Shown here: one piece after another, positions 40,517 to 48,981 of the stretch
Position numbering within the stretch: the stretch's first letter is position 1
How the letters are laid out: the number at the start of each line of letters is the position of its first letter
Virus record (IMG/VR): IMGVR_UViG_3300032116_000102
Coordinates: 1-64,000 of that record
Direction: 5' to 3' (one strand)
From: a virus
DNA length: 64,000 bases
The notes under the pieces: generated by a model
Seen by the model: only the letters and a program-made list of their open reading frames with translations
The model's database searches: none
What the model was told of the DNA's origin: nothing
Made by a program: the position numbers and the translations under genes

Positions 40517-41097
40517 TGGAATTTTTTAATGAAGAATCACTAGCCAATCTTCCTGTTGATTACGGTGATATTGCAATGACGCGTGGACAAGCGCGTCAAA
40601 TCATTGATCGGTTTGCCCAGGAAGCTGTTAAGAAAAACATCACGCCAGATGCTTTGTATGATGGTCTTTATTACTTAGGACAAGTTGGACAAAGTCCTGA
40701 CTTTTCTCGTAGCATGATTCGCAACACGTTAAAGAGTCCTATGGGATCTTTAGTTGTGGAAAATCCTGGGCTTGCATCTCAAGTTGTTGGTCAATTTGGG
40801 GGGATGCTTCAAGCCGGTGGTGTTAATCCAGCCTTAGCTGGTAAACATATGGGATTAATTGGAAGCCTTTTACAAGAAGCAAAAAAAGATAATCTACTCC
40901 GTTCAAACGTAACAACTGAAGAGGTTCGTAAAGAAATTCAACAACCTATGCACGGTGCCTTGCAAGACTGGTTAAAAGCAAATCAAAAAAACTCTGCAGT
41001 TGCTGATGTTTTATTAAAGTCTCGTTTCGGTGCTGCAAACATCGGTGCAGCAGCAGCAACTAAGTTTGACCTACCACGTCTTGCTGTTGATTTTTAA
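40516..41097 (+). CDS. Unknown helical protein, 193 aa
   Basis: Starts MEFFNEESLANLPVDYGDIA. Helical with Gly-rich loops (QVVGQFGGMLQAGG). Overlaps the preceding stop by one base; a run of virion genes is likely. Confidence 0.6.
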   Translation: MEFFNEESLANLPVDYGDIAMTRGQARQIIDRFAQEAVKKNITPDALYDGLYYLGQVGQSPDFSRSMIRNTLKSPMGSLVVENPGLASQVVGQFGGMLQAGGVNPALAGKHMGLIGSLLQEAKKDNLLRSNVTTEEVRKEIQQPMHGALQDWLKANQKNSAVADVLLKSRFGAANIGAAAATKFDLPRLAVDF

Positions 41098-41112
41098 TTA
41101 AGGAGTAAATAA

Positions 41113-43107
41113 ATGGCTGGCTTTGAAACACGTGCAATTTGGGGTTCTGATCCGGGACTCGTATCAGATCGTTTCCGCTACACAGGTGTAAGTGTTCCGC
41201 TTCTTGATGAAGAAGCAATTAAACGTATCCAAGAAGGTGCCAAGGAGTTGGAAAAAACACCTTTTGCGCCTGCGGAAGATTACCCTGCAATTTCGGAACT
41301 CCAGTCACGCGGTCAAGTAGGACTGCCTAGCCCTTCTGAAATTATTGCAATACAAGATATTAACCGTCTCAAAGCGTTTGAAGATGTAATAAACCAACGA
41401 CAACAACCTGTAGTTCCTTCTTCTCTTAATACAAACCAGCTAAACCTCGAGGGAACTAATCCATTTGAACCTGGGCGTCAGGCAGCGGAGAAAGAATGGA
41501 AACGGCGCATTGATGCAGGTGAACCAGAAGGATCTGTTTTTGATCGCTTAATGAGCGTTCGCGATAAAGCCATAGAGTGGGACGCAATGAAACAAGGCGC
41601 TCTTCAACCAGGGCGTATTGCAGGAATTAAACCAGAACCCAGAAACCTAAATGTTTATAGCGGTTCGCAGCCAGGGAGTCCCTTTGATAACATGCGGACT
41701 TCTCAAGTAGAAGCCGCGCTTAATCAACAAAAAGCAATCTCTGCTGCAGAAAATAATCCCAATGTTTTCCAGCAACTACTAAATGAAGTCGGCAAAGAAC
41801 TAAAAGGTGCTGGTTCTGGTATTAAAGAACTTGGGCGCATGGCAGCTGACGTTGTTGTGCCAAATAGAAATAAAGTTCCTGACTACATGCTCGATGTAGT
41901 AGAAACACCTGAATTTATAGAAGCAAAAAAACAACTTAAATTCTTTGGTTCGCTTCCAGGGGAATCAATTGCTCCTGGTGTTCTTTCTGAAAAACAAAGT
42001 CGCTGGCTTGTTGATAACAGACGTACTCCTGTTGTTGGTGGTGGTGCTTTTGGCGCTGTAATGGTGCCTGAACGCAGCGGAAAGGCATTTAAAGTACAAG
42101 AAGGTCAAAGCAAACGATTCCTAGAAAATGAAATTGAAATGGCTTTGCGGACGGCGGAGCTTGGCCTTGGCCCTCAGGTTCATGCCGCTACTCTTCAGCC
42201 AACAGGTAAACCACTTTCTCACTTAGGCAGTTCTGATCCCGAAGGAGAGGCTTATCGTGCAATCGTGCGGACAGAAGCTGTACCTCATCGCAAATTCAAA
42301 GATCTATCTCCCGAAGAACAGCAGTTTTTAGAGCTGGAAAAATTTAAATTAAACGAAGGTTTATATCGAGGTGGTGTTGAAAATAGGGACAGTCACTTTG
42401 AAAACATTTTATTAAATGATGCAACTAAAAAAGCAGTACAAGTAGACTCGGGCTTGGCTCGTGAGTATGACGCATTTAATGAAGAGCATCTGCAAAATCG
42501 TCTTAGAAATATTGTCTACGGTTTAGAAACCGTAGGTCTTAAAGAAGTTGCACGTGATACCAGTGAACTTGGTAATGCTTTAATTGATGAAGCCTGGAAA
42601 ACAAAAACTCCTGAGTTATACGCTGAAGTAGAAAACTTCTTCAACAGAAGTGGAAATATCTTAATGAGTCAATCCAGGCCTCTTGCAAAAGCTGTGCCTC
42701 CCGCAATTAAAGGAACCAATAAAATCCCTATGTTAAAAACAGGAACAGCTGCTATTGGTGTAGATGCTCTTCTTGGTTATGCTCTTGGGCAACCCAAAGA
42801 ACAGGCGGTAGTTGATGCTGTTACCGCACCAATTAGCGCTGATGCAATTGGCGGAATACCATTAGCTTCCATTGAACGCCTTGGTCCCAGGGGGGAATTT
42901 GTTGATACGCGCACAAATACAGTCCTCAATCCACAAGGTCGTTACACCAACACTGGTATTGCAATTAAAGGCGGTAAACCAATCATTGTTCCCCGTGGTT
43001 CCGTTGCAGGTGAAGGCAATATCCTGACGCAAGGCGCTGGGGTTCTTCGTAATGCAGCCAATGTCTGGAAGCAACGTTTAGGTGCATTGGGTATCTTTGG
43101 ACGTTAA
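41113..43107 (+). CDS. Virion-block protein with protein-kinase-like domain, 664 aa
   Basis: A real Shine-Dalgarno (AAGGAG) precedes MAGFETRAIWGSD. Residues 308-460 look like a protein kinase fold: glycine-rich loop GGGAFGAV (309-316), KAFKV (K327), a catalytic-loop-like ENRDSHFENILL (D426, N431) and a DSG in place of DFG (445-447). The C-terminal 200 residues include a hydrophobic glycine-rich part. The kinase call is inference from the motif order; the atypical residues may mean reduced or no activity. The rest is virion-like. Confidence 0.6.
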   Translation: MAGFETRAIWGSDPGLVSDRFRYTGVSVPLLDEEAIKRIQEGAKELEKTPFAPAEDYPAISELQSRGQVGLPSPSEIIAIQDINRLKAFEDVINQRQQPVVPSSLNTNQLNLEGTNPFEPGRQAAEKEWKRRIDAGEPEGSVFDRLMSVRDKAIEWDAMKQGALQPGRIAGIKPEPRNLNVYSGSQPGSPFDNMRTSQVEAALNQQKAISAAENNPNVFQQLLNEVGKELKGAGSGIKELGRMAADVVVPNRNKVPDYMLDVVETPEFIEAKKQLKFFGSLPGESIAPGVLSEKQSRWLVDNRRTPVVGGGAFGAVMVPERSGKAFKVQEGQSKRFLENEIEMALRTAELGLGPQVHAATLQPTGKPLSHLGSSDPEGEAYRAIVRTEAVPHRKFKDLSPEEQQFLELEKFKLNEGLYRGGVENRDSHFENILLNDATKKAVQVDSGLAREYDAFNEEHLQNRLRNIVYGLETVGLKEVARDTSELGNALIDEAWKTKTPELYAEVENFFNRSGNILMSQSRPLAKAVPPAIKGTNKIPMLKTGTAAIGVDALLGYALGQPKEQAVVDAVTAPISADAIGGIPLASIERLGPRGEFVDTRTNTVLNPQGRYTNTGIAIKGGKPIIVPRGSVAGEGNILTQGAGVLRNAANVWKQRLGALGIFGR

Positions 43108-43358
43108 CTAACCCAGTGCTCAAGCCTGTGGCAGTTGCAGCAAAGCGGGATGCATTTCTCGATCTCTTGCTCGACCCTGCTCCAGGCGTAGCCATGATTC
43201 ACCATGCTTGAGATGTTGTTATCCTTATCACCTACGTGGTGGAACTCAAGGACACGGTGATCATCCAACCCACACTGCTTGCACTCCAAAGTCTTCTTGT
43301 ACTCCAGAAGCTTTTGTCGGTTTTTATCGATACGTTTTTTGGCATCAACCCAAGCCAC
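43104..43358 (-). CDS. HNH endonuclease, 84 aa
   Basis: CKQCGLDDHRVLEFHHVGDK, then a CIPLCCNCHRLEH zinc/HNH end: the HNH pattern with two CxxC pairs. Probably a free-standing homing endonuclease. Tail-to-tail with the 664-aa gene (four-base overlap), and just downstream of the tRNA-Pro gene on the same strand. Confidence 0.75.
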   Translation of the reverse strand: MAWVDAKKRIDKNRQKLLEYKKTLECKQCGLDDHRVLEFHHVGDKDNNISSMVNHGYAWSRVEQEIEKCIPLCCNCHRLEHWVS

Positions 43359-43433
43359 GTATAGTTTTTTGTCAGACGTACATATAATTTATCAGTATTC
43401 TTGATAAACGCAATTTATTAGGATTCTCGATAA

Positions 43434-43507
43434 TCGGAGATGCAGGATTTGAACCTGCGACCCATTGCTCCCAAAGCAATTGCGCTACCAAGCTGCGCTA
43501 ATCCCCG
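43434..43507 (-). tRNA. tRNA-Pro (UGG)
   Basis: Minus-strand cloverleaf: acceptor CGGGGAT/ATCTCCG (one G-T), anticodon stem ATTGC/GCAAT with loop TTTGGGA (anticodon TGG at 43473-43471), T-arm loop TTCAAAT. No encoded CCA. Confidence 0.9.
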
Positions 43508-43773
43508 TTAAAGGGCAAGGATGTCCGCCTACGATGAGCGACTTGGCAGCTTATGCTGAAGCTAGTTTCGCCATTTTACGATGCGGCCGAGGGGATCCTT
43601 CGTTTAATGCAACGTTCCTTGTTGCACCCTTGATAATAGATGGAGCAAGTGTGATACACCTCAAGGATGTAACAGGGACTTGCCCTCTATCTCAACCAGG
43701 GAAGGTGACCCGCAACCAACGACGGACCTCAGAACTGGCTGACTGCCCCATCGAAAAGAGAGGGGGAACGCAA
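43508..43773. other. 266-bp stretch without a convincing gene
   Basis: A plus-strand frame from 43534 (MSDLAAYAEASFAILRCG) is open to 43812, but it runs antisense to the neighbouring leftward genes, lacks a ribosome-binding site and has no recognisable domain. No tRNA was found in it. Confidence 0.35.
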
Positions 43774-44409
43774 TTATTCTACATGCTTCACTTCGTACAT
43801 GTAATGGTCTGAGGTCTCCAGCTTCCTTTTGTTTTCAACGGAGTACACTGTCATGTCAATCTCATATCCTGGGTTCTCCTTGATTCGATTGAAGGTCCAG
43901 GCATTGTCGTACCAGATGATTCGGTTATTGGGATACGCGTAGTAATTACCGCTCTCCATCTTGAAGAGGTGCGCACATTTATGCTCAGGCGTCTCTGAGA
44001 AACTAAAGTCGGTGGTACCCTTATTCTCCCATGACCAGTCAAGGGTAAACATGTAAGCCCCAAGAGCTTTCTCGCCGTTGGGTTTGATCAACTCCGCCTG
44101 CAAGCCAGCGAGGCGAGCCCGTTTCTGCACATCAATATAAGGGGAGAAACAATCCCAATACATCACATCTTCCAGCGGTTCGATGGGTGCATCAGGCTTC
44201 CAGCAGAAGGCATGCAGTGGGCGCCGTGTCCAATTCACACCGTTCTCAAGGAATGCTTCAAAGAGGGGCACACGCTTTTCAATGCTGGCAACAGAGTGCA
44301 CGTCACATTTTGTTACTTCGCCGTGACCCTGCTTGTGGTTGTAGAGAAACTCATTACGGATGTAGCAAGACCAATCGGGAAGATTGTGATTCAAATACGC
44401 CACGCACAA
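43774..44409 (-). CDS. Unknown protein, about 211 aa
   Basis: The conserved-looking body begins with AYLNHNLPDWSCYIRNEFLY. No ATG fits upstream; the start is TTG (44409) or GTG (44403), overlapping the T-run of a terminator. Rich in Trp and Tyr; ends HYMYEVKHVE. Unrecognised. Confidence 0.6.
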   Translation of the reverse strand: MCVAYLNHNLPDWSCYIRNEFLYNHKQGHGEVTKCDVHSVASIEKRVPLFEAFLENGVNWTRRPLHAFCWKPDAPIEPLEDVMYWDCFSPYIDVQKRARLAGLQAELIKPNGEKALGAYMFTLDWSWENKGTTDFSFSETPEHKCAHLFKMESGNYYAYPNNRIIWYDNAWTFNRIKENPGYEIDMTVYSVENKRKLETSDHYMYEVKHVE

Positions 44410-44434
44410 AAAATCCCGGTTGTTATACCGGGAT
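44408..44434 (-). terminator. Rho-independent terminator, minus strand
   Basis: ATCCCGG (44434-44428 on minus) pairs with CCGGGAT around an eight-base loop, followed by a run of T. It ends the leftward operon that includes 44536-45539 and overlaps the start of the next gene. Confidence 0.8.
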
Positions 44435-44454
44435 CATAACTTCCTTCTCGCTCA

Positions 44455-44520
44455 ACCGCTGTAAGCACCACGTTCGTAACGTGGAAGGGGTTTCGACTAT
44501 TACCCCTAGAGCGGTATTGC
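44455..44520 (+). ncRNA. Possible tRNA-like RNA element D3
   Basis: On plus: ACCGCT (44455-44460) with AGCGGT (44510-44515); arm CCACG/CGTGG with 7-base loop TTCGTAA (44468-44484); T-arm-like AGGGG/CCCCT with loop TTTCGACTATTA (44486-44507); tail TATTGC as in D1/D2. The strand is opposite to its neighbours. On minus, the same sequence also folds, so orientation is uncertain. Confidence 0.35.
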
Positions 44521-44535
44521 TCCGCTGTCAGGATA

Positions 44536-44736
44536 TCATGACTTTGATTGTTTGTAACGCCGGGCTGCACGACCAGCTAATTTTGCTTTCTGGGTGTTCG
44601 GTACAAATTGCTTGCCCTCGCGACTAGCGGCGCGTTTCTTTTGGTCTGTCTCCGCACGTTCTTCTGGGGATAAGGAGGCCCAGGCGCTCTCTGGTAGGTA
44701 TCGCTTGGTGTATCCCTTTTGAATTGCTTTATCCAT
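44536..44736 (-). CDS. Basic small protein, 66 aa
   Basis: MDKAIQKGYTKRYLPESAWA; basic with a Lys-rich C-terminus. Directly overlaps the stop/start region of the 93-aa gene. Typical of small nucleic acid-binding phage proteins. Unrecognised. Confidence 0.55.
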   Translation of the reverse strand: MDKAIQKGYTKRYLPESAWASLSPEERAETDQKKRAASREGKQFVPNTQKAKLAGRAARRYKQSKS

Positions 44737-45017
44737 TACTTTGAATCTTTGTATTTCTGCGCAGCAGACTTAGCTTGTTTCCTTTTTTCATACTCATCTT
44801 TCGTCATCCAAGATTCACGGCCCCACTTCTCTAAAGACTTTTGCTTCTCTCCTTTGCCGCCTTTGTATCCGCCACCAGCTTTTTTATACTCCTGAGCTAC
44901 AAGCTGAGCCTTACGCCCGGACCATTGACCTGGTTTCCCTCCACGAGAGCCAGACATTACGCGATCTTTGATGCGTTCGCGCAACTCTGGTTTGGTATAT
45001 TTATTCTCCTGAGACAT
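44736..45017 (-). CDS. DUF5872-like basic protein, 93 aa
   Basis: SGSRGGKPGQWSGRKAQLVA followed by EYKKAGGGYKGGKGEKQKSL and WGRESWMTKDEYEKRK resembles DUF5872, a domain I recall from cyanophages and algal viruses. No known function. Strongly basic. Confidence 0.6.
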   Translation of the reverse strand: MSQENKYTKPELRERIKDRVMSGSRGGKPGQWSGRKAQLVAQEYKKAGGGYKGGKGEKQKSLEKWGRESWMTKDEYEKRKQAKSAAQKYKDSK

Positions 45018-45252
45018 CAGGATTATCTTTACGTTCTTTTAGTATTTTAGCCCACTTGCACTCCTTAGCATTTACCGCCCAGTTCGCAGGCGGATTAGGG
45101 ATTAATTTTTCTAAATCCCAAAAATATTTTTGGAGGCGATCAGCCTCCGTTAAACGATGACGCTCTGGCTTAGCCAAGATCTTGGGGTGAAGGTAAGTTA
45201 CCTGTCTTTGATTTAGAGCCAAAGCGCTGCATAATCTCATCCATTGATTCAA
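45001..45252 (-). CDS. Unknown protein, 83 aa
   Basis: Starts MNQWMRLCSALALNQRQVTY; contains RLQKYFWDLEKLIPNPPANW and ends DNPDVSGE. Overlaps both neighbours (17 and 83 bases), so the start may be later. Unrecognised. Confidence 0.45.
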   Translation of the reverse strand: MNQWMRLCSALALNQRQVTYLHPKILAKPERHRLTEADRLQKYFWDLEKLIPNPPANWAVNAKECKWAKILKERKDNPDVSGE

Positions 45253-45436
45253 TACTTTCGCAACGAACCAAAAGATCGGAGAGTGTTGCGATGGTCATCG
45301 AATGTTCCGACCGCGATGCAAACGCCAGTGCATCACGCAGATGGTGAATTGCTTGCTCCACTGATTCCTTGACTTGAGTCGAGAGAGACATCTGAGCTTC
45401 CGTTGGTTGTTTGGTCAGTATAAACGTTGTTGTCAT
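45170..45436 (-). CDS. Unknown helical protein, 88 aa
   Basis: A later ATG (MSLSTQVKESVEQAIHHLRD, start 45391) would reduce the overlap with the upstream gene. Helical, ends QDLG. Unrecognised. Confidence 0.45.
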   Translation of the reverse strand: MTTTFILTKQPTEAQMSLSTQVKESVEQAIHHLRDALAFASRSEHSMTIATLSDLLVRCESIESMDEIMQRFGSKSKTGNLPSPQDLG

Positions 45437-45539
45437 TGGCTTGCCTCGATAGCAATAAACTTTCCAAAAGCTTGTTGTGGTTTGCGACCAGGGTTTTGCC
45501 CTCTTCTATCGCTTGGATATAGTCTGGCAGTTTTTCCAT
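45333..45539 (-). CDS. Unknown small protein, 68 aa
   Basis: MEKLPDYIQAIEEGKTLVAN; helical start and Ser-rich tail. First gene of the leftward operon ending at terminator 44408-44434. Overlaps the next gene by 104 bases. Confidence 0.45.
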   Translation of the reverse strand: MEKLPDYIQAIEEGKTLVANHNKLLESLLLSRQANDNNVYTDQTTNGSSDVSLDSSQGISGASNSPSA

Positions 45540-45582
45540 TTAGATCAAATACGGAGAACTCGAATGAACAGTGCGGTTTACT

Positions 45583-46320
45583 TTAATTCCCTAGGTGGGT
45601 CAAGAGAATATTGTAGAGTCCGATGCGATCATACCCACGCATGCTGAACTCATAACAGATGTTTGTGGTGTCGCAGTCCCAGGAATCTGTCCATGGGTTA
45701 ATGCCTGAGAAGCGGGCGCCTTCTGCAAAAGGTTTCCCTCGATAAATACAAAAACAATTAAATGTTGCCACTACATCCAGGCGGGGTGGCATCTCATAAA
45801 TTCTGGGGCCTTTGAAGATATCATCCTCAACGGAAAGGCGGGTGGCCCAGCTGTCATAAATCCAACGATGACTTTGGATGTTCATGGGATGCACGCTGTA
45901 AGGCGATGCAATGTCGTCATCGGTAAAGAAAAGCTGACTAATTTCCTCCGGATCAAAGTCAATGTCAGGTTCAATGAATAAAACTTTGTCGTACTGCTTG
46001 AGTCCAACTTCTTGTTCAGCTTTTTCCAGGCATTCATTCCGTGCCTCAGCTAAATACTTGACGCGATCCTCGGCACGCACTGAGCCAAAGTAAGGCCAGT
46101 CCTTTTTGACACACTGGATCCAGACCTTGTTAAGTTCAGCCTTTAGTTCGGGTTCGATCATCTGCAGATAATCAACACTGCCGTCGTCTGAATCGTTTTC
46201 AAAAACGGAAAGATCAAATGTGATGCCAGGGTTTTCGTCCTTGAGGCAAAGGATTTGATCCTTCCATCCAAACAGGAATGGTTCCCTGTTGCGAATAATG
46301 CTGCAAATCAGTATCCGCAT
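45583..46320 (-). CDS. Glycosyltransferase, CAP59/mannosyltransferase-like, 245 aa
   Basis: MRILICSIIRNREPFLFGW start, then FENDSDDGSVDYLQ, ARNECLEKA and YDKVLFIEPDIDFDPEEISQ. The ENDS-DGT and acidic metal-site pattern recalls GT69 / cryptococcal mannosyltransferase-type enzymes with a GT-A fold. It probably transfers a nucleotide sugar to a surface or virion glycan. Overlaps the upstream ColD-like gene by 13 bases. Confidence 0.65.
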   Translation of the reverse strand: MRILICSIIRNREPFLFGWKDQILCLKDENPGITFDLSVFENDSDDGSVDYLQMIEPELKAELNKVWIQCVKKDWPYFGSVRAEDRVKYLAEARNECLEKAEQEVGLKQYDKVLFIEPDIDFDPEEISQLFFTDDDIASPYSVHPMNIQSHRWIYDSWATRLSVEDDIFKGPRIYEMPPRLDVVATFNCFCIYRGKPFAEGARFSGINPWTDSWDCDTTNICYEFSMRGYDRIGLYNILLTHLGN

Positions 46321-47510
46321 CGGTCCATTACTTTCGAGAGTTCTTTGATGTCGGCTTCTTTAATGAAGTGGTTATTGCCGATGTAAAACGAATGGGTATG
46401 CATCCGCTCGCTATTGGGCAGAGGAATCAACGATTCGTAGTCCTCCATGAAGGGCTGACGTAGGAGGTTGCCCACCAGGAACGGACGGGTCTCAATGCCA
46501 ATCAATTGGAGAAACTTCTTGATTTCAAACGCAATGTCGGGATCTGTGCAATGGAATGGAAGGGTCATGGCACTGTTACCGGTCGGCTCGGGCAGCGTGT
46601 CGAACCAAGGGCGACCCATCATTTCTTTTCGGAACGTCACATAGTTTTTGCTGCGTTGTTCATTCCAGCTGTCTAGCTTTTTAAGTTGGACGCGCCCCAG
46701 GACTGCCCCGGTTTCAACGTTACGGAAGTTGTATCCCTTGGTGGGAAACAGGAACGTAGGGTCAATGTCCGGATATTTCTCTTGGATTTCGGTTCGATAG
46801 GCAGGCAGCATTTCACGCGACAAACCATGAGAACGCTTGGCACGCAAGAGGTTATATAGTTTTTCGTTTTGTACGCAAATCATGCCACCTTCAATGGTGG
46901 TCATGTGATGCCCAAAGTAAAACGAGAAGGTTGAGCCGATGCCTGTATTGCCAACCTTGACACCGGTTTTGGCATCACGGGCACCATGTGATTCACAGCA
47001 GTCTTCAATAATGGCGGCATGGGGCCACAGTTCCTTAATCCTCTCCATGTCGTTGGAGATGCCAAGGACGTGTGTCAGGTAGATAACATCAGGCTGGAGT
47101 CCTTTCAGAGATAACTGATGGACTGACTCAGGCGTTGGACTATAAGTCTCGTAATCAATGTCATAAAAATACACATTGTGGTTCTGTTGGCAGAACGTCG
47201 AGATGTTTGTGGCCCAGTTAATGGCTGGGGCAAAGATAGTCAGCTGTTTTTTGGTTGGGAAATAATACTCATGTATTGCATCAAGCAGTAGGAAGTTGGC
47301 GACAGAACCGTTGGCTACATACAAGGAATACGGTGCACCCTGCCATTCACTCCACTCGTTCTCAAATTGCCGACACTCCGGGCCATTAGTAAAACGGTCG
47401 GAAGTCAAAATAAATTTTGTCAGCGCCAGGCGCTCTTTCCAACCGATGGTGTTTTTCTGGAGGGGCCAATCAAACACCGAGTAAGCCGTCATAACCAAAC
47501 GTCGTTTCAA
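46308..47510 (-). CDS. ColD-like PLP-dependent sugar 3-dehydratase (DegT/AHBA family)
   Basis: 400 aa. PLP fold I family: VANGSVANF, IIEDCCESHGA (168-177) and SFYFGHHMTTIEGGM (196-210). In aminotransferases of the family a lysine stands where HH (201-202) is here; in GDP-4-keto-6-deoxymannose 3-dehydratase (ColD) a histidine replaces it and the reaction is dehydration. The next divergent gene makes the GDP-4-keto-6-deoxymannose substrate. ColD identity is inferred from this residue and context. Confidence 0.7.
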   Translation of the reverse strand: MKRRLVMTAYSVFDWPLQKNTIGWKERLALTKFILTSDRFTNGPECRQFENEWSEWQGAPYSLYVANGSVANFLLLDAIHEYYFPTKKQLTIFAPAINWATNISTFCQQNHNVYFYDIDYETYSPTPESVHQLSLKGLQPDVIYLTHVLGISNDMERIKELWPHAAIIEDCCESHGARDAKTGVKVGNTGIGSTFSFYFGHHMTTIEGGMICVQNEKLYNLLRAKRSHGLSREMLPAYRTEIQEKYPDIDPTFLFPTKGYNFRNVETGAVLGRVQLKKLDSWNEQRSKNYVTFRKEMMGRPWFDTLPEPTGNSAMTLPFHCTDPDIAFEIKKFLQLIGIETRPFLVGNLLRQPFMEDYESLIPLPNSERMHTHSFYIGNNHFIKEADIKELSKVMDRCGY

Positions 47511-47527
47511 TGGTTATACTTTAACCA
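47511..47527. promoter_or_regulatory. Dyad in divergent gap of sugar genes
   Basis: TGGTTA (47511-47516) and TAACCA (47522-47527) form an inverted repeat in the 31-bp gap between the ColD-like and GMD genes. A shared operator for both is plausible; no -35/-10 fits in so short a gap. Confidence 0.35.
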
Positions 47528-47541
47528 CGCAGATATGGCAA

Positions 47542-48564
47542 ATGAAACGCGCATTAATTACCGGAATTACCGGCCAAGATGGTGCCTATTTGGCACGAAA
47601 CCTGATCGATAATGGCTACAAAGTCTGCGGTGTTGTTAGAAACCACACGCAACCAAACCATCTCAACAAGCTGAAATGGGTTTTTGGTGGTGACATCCCA
47701 GGGGATGTTCAGCTGGAATACTCTGATCTGACTGATGCGCCATCTTTGACCAGGGTTGTCCAGGACTTTGTGCCTGATGAGGTCTATAACTTGGCTGCCC
47801 AAAGCCATGTTGGCGTCAGCTTTAAGTCTCCCGTCAGCACTGCTTCTGCAAATGCCATCGGTGTCATGAATGTCCTGGAGGCATGCCGGGCCGGGTCTTC
47901 TAATCCACGGTTCTACCAGGCATCAACCTCCGAGATGTTTGGGAAAGTCCAGTCGTTCCCGCAAAATGAAGAGACCGGCTTCTATCCCAGGAGTCCCTAT
48001 GGTGTCGCCAAGCTCTTTGGCTACTGGCTGACGGTGAATTACCGTGAGAGCTACGACATGTTTGGTGCAAACGGAATCCTCTTCAATCATGAGAGCCCAA
48101 TCCGTGGTGATAACTTTGTCACTAAGAAAATTACTAAAGGATTAGTTTCTGTTATCAGAGGTAAACTTCCTGTTCTTGAGCTGGGAAACCTGGAGGCAAA
48201 ACGTGACTGGGGCCATGCCAAAGACTATGTCGATGCCATGCGTCTGATCTTGCAACAATCACAGCCCAAAGACTATGTCATTGCAAGTGGCATCCAGCAC
48301 AGCGTTCGGCAATTCTGTGAAATTGCCGCTGACTACTTGGATCTTGGCTTGGAATGGCGGGGGGAAGGCGTCAATGAAACTGGGTACAGCACCAAGCTGG
48401 ATAAGACGATCATCACCATCAACCCTCAGTTCTATCGTCCGGCTGAAGTTGATACTCTCCTGGGTGACTGCACCAAGGCGCATCGGGAACTTGGTTGGGA
48501 GCCTCGAATCTCCTTTGAAGACATGGTAAAAGAGATGATCACCTACGATCTAGCAACCGTCTAA
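47542..48564 (+). CDS. gmd: GDP-mannose 4,6-dehydratase
   Basis: 340 aa short-chain dehydrogenase fold. Converts GDP-mannose to GDP-4-keto-6-deoxymannose using bound NADP. Nucleotide loop TGITGQDGAYL (8-18), active-site STSEMFG, and the catalytic SPYGVAKLFGYW (YxxxK) motif. Length is normal. Divergent from the ColD-like gene, giving a two-step route to a 3,6-dideoxy intermediate. Confidence 0.93.
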   Translation: MKRALITGITGQDGAYLARNLIDNGYKVCGVVRNHTQPNHLNKLKWVFGGDIPGDVQLEYSDLTDAPSLTRVVQDFVPDEVYNLAAQSHVGVSFKSPVSTASANAIGVMNVLEACRAGSSNPRFYQASTSEMFGKVQSFPQNEETGFYPRSPYGVAKLFGYWLTVNYRESYDMFGANGILFNHESPIRGDNFVTKKITKGLVSVIRGKLPVLELGNLEAKRDWGHAKDYVDAMRLILQQSQPKDYVIASGIQHSVRQFCEIAADYLDLGLEWRGEGVNETGYSTKLDKTIITINPQFYRPAEVDTLLGDCTKAHRELGWEPRISFEDMVKEMITYDLATV

Positions 48565-48818
48565 AGGTCAATGCGTAGATACAGCTCGCCTTCTTGGATC
48601 AACTTTTCCTCGAAGGCAGCTGCTTCTTGCGTTTCAATATCGTTAAAGGCCACACCATTGCGGCTTCGGTGTTCAAGCCTTATAAACGACTTGAGATCAA
48701 GGCTTGGATCACAGTAATAGAAACGAGTAATGTTGCAAGACATACAGTCAAAGCTTCCCAGTTCAATTTGATGGCAATCCAAACGATTTGCAGGAGGACC
48801 CCCAGGCAGCCCCACCAC
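48561..48818 (-). CDS. Unknown protein, 85 aa (or 60 aa)
   Basis: The last 60 residues (from MSCNITRFYYCDPSLDLKSF, start near 48743) look like real protein; the N-terminal part is Gly/Pro low-complexity and overlaps another frame. Tail-to-tail overlap of four bases with gmd. Unrecognised. Confidence 0.45.
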   Translation of the reverse strand: MVGLPGGPPANRLDCHQIELGSFDCMSCNITRFYYCDPSLDLKSFIRLEHRSRNGVAFNDIETQEAAAFEEKLIQEGELYLRIDL

Positions 48819-48847
48819 CCCTCAATCGAAAGCCTAATGCGCGTCAA
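48680..48847 (-). CDS. Small membrane protein with TTG start, 55 aa
   Basis: Two hydrophobic segments, GWWGCLGVLLQIVWIAI and ALTVCLATLLVSITVIQALI, joined by KLNWE. The TTG start overlaps the stop of an upstream 29-aa membrane peptide. It shares DNA with the 85-aa frame. A holin-like pair is possible but unproven. Confidence 0.4.
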   Translation of the reverse strand: MTRIRLSIEGWWGCLGVLLQIVWIAIKLNWEALTVCLATLLVSITVIQALISSRL

Positions 48848-48933
48848 TGGATCCAATGGGGGACTAGCTCAACGACGACTGTAATGAGCATAGACAATAA
48901 AATAGTCAAAACGATGAGCTTGAATTCCTGCAT
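48844..48933 (-). CDS. Membrane peptide, 29 aa
   Basis: MQEFKLIVLTILLSMLITVV continues VELVPHWIH. One transmembrane segment; stop and next start overlap. Small size limits confidence. Confidence 0.35.
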   Translation of the reverse strand: MQEFKLIVLTILLSMLITVVVELVPHWIH

Positions 48934-48981
48934 TCTTAGTTTTATATCTGCTACATTGTAACCAATATACAAAACCTGTTA

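Noticed and set aside
43534-43812. 92-aa plus-strand gene after the tRNA-Pro
   Set aside because: No ribosome-binding site, no known domain, antisense overlap with a supported gene; left as an unexplained stretch.
44434-44535. tRNA-Arg(ACG) or tRNA-Thr(CGT) from the arm with a 7-base loop
   Set aside because: No 7-bp acceptor stem and no proper D-arm could be formed on either strand.
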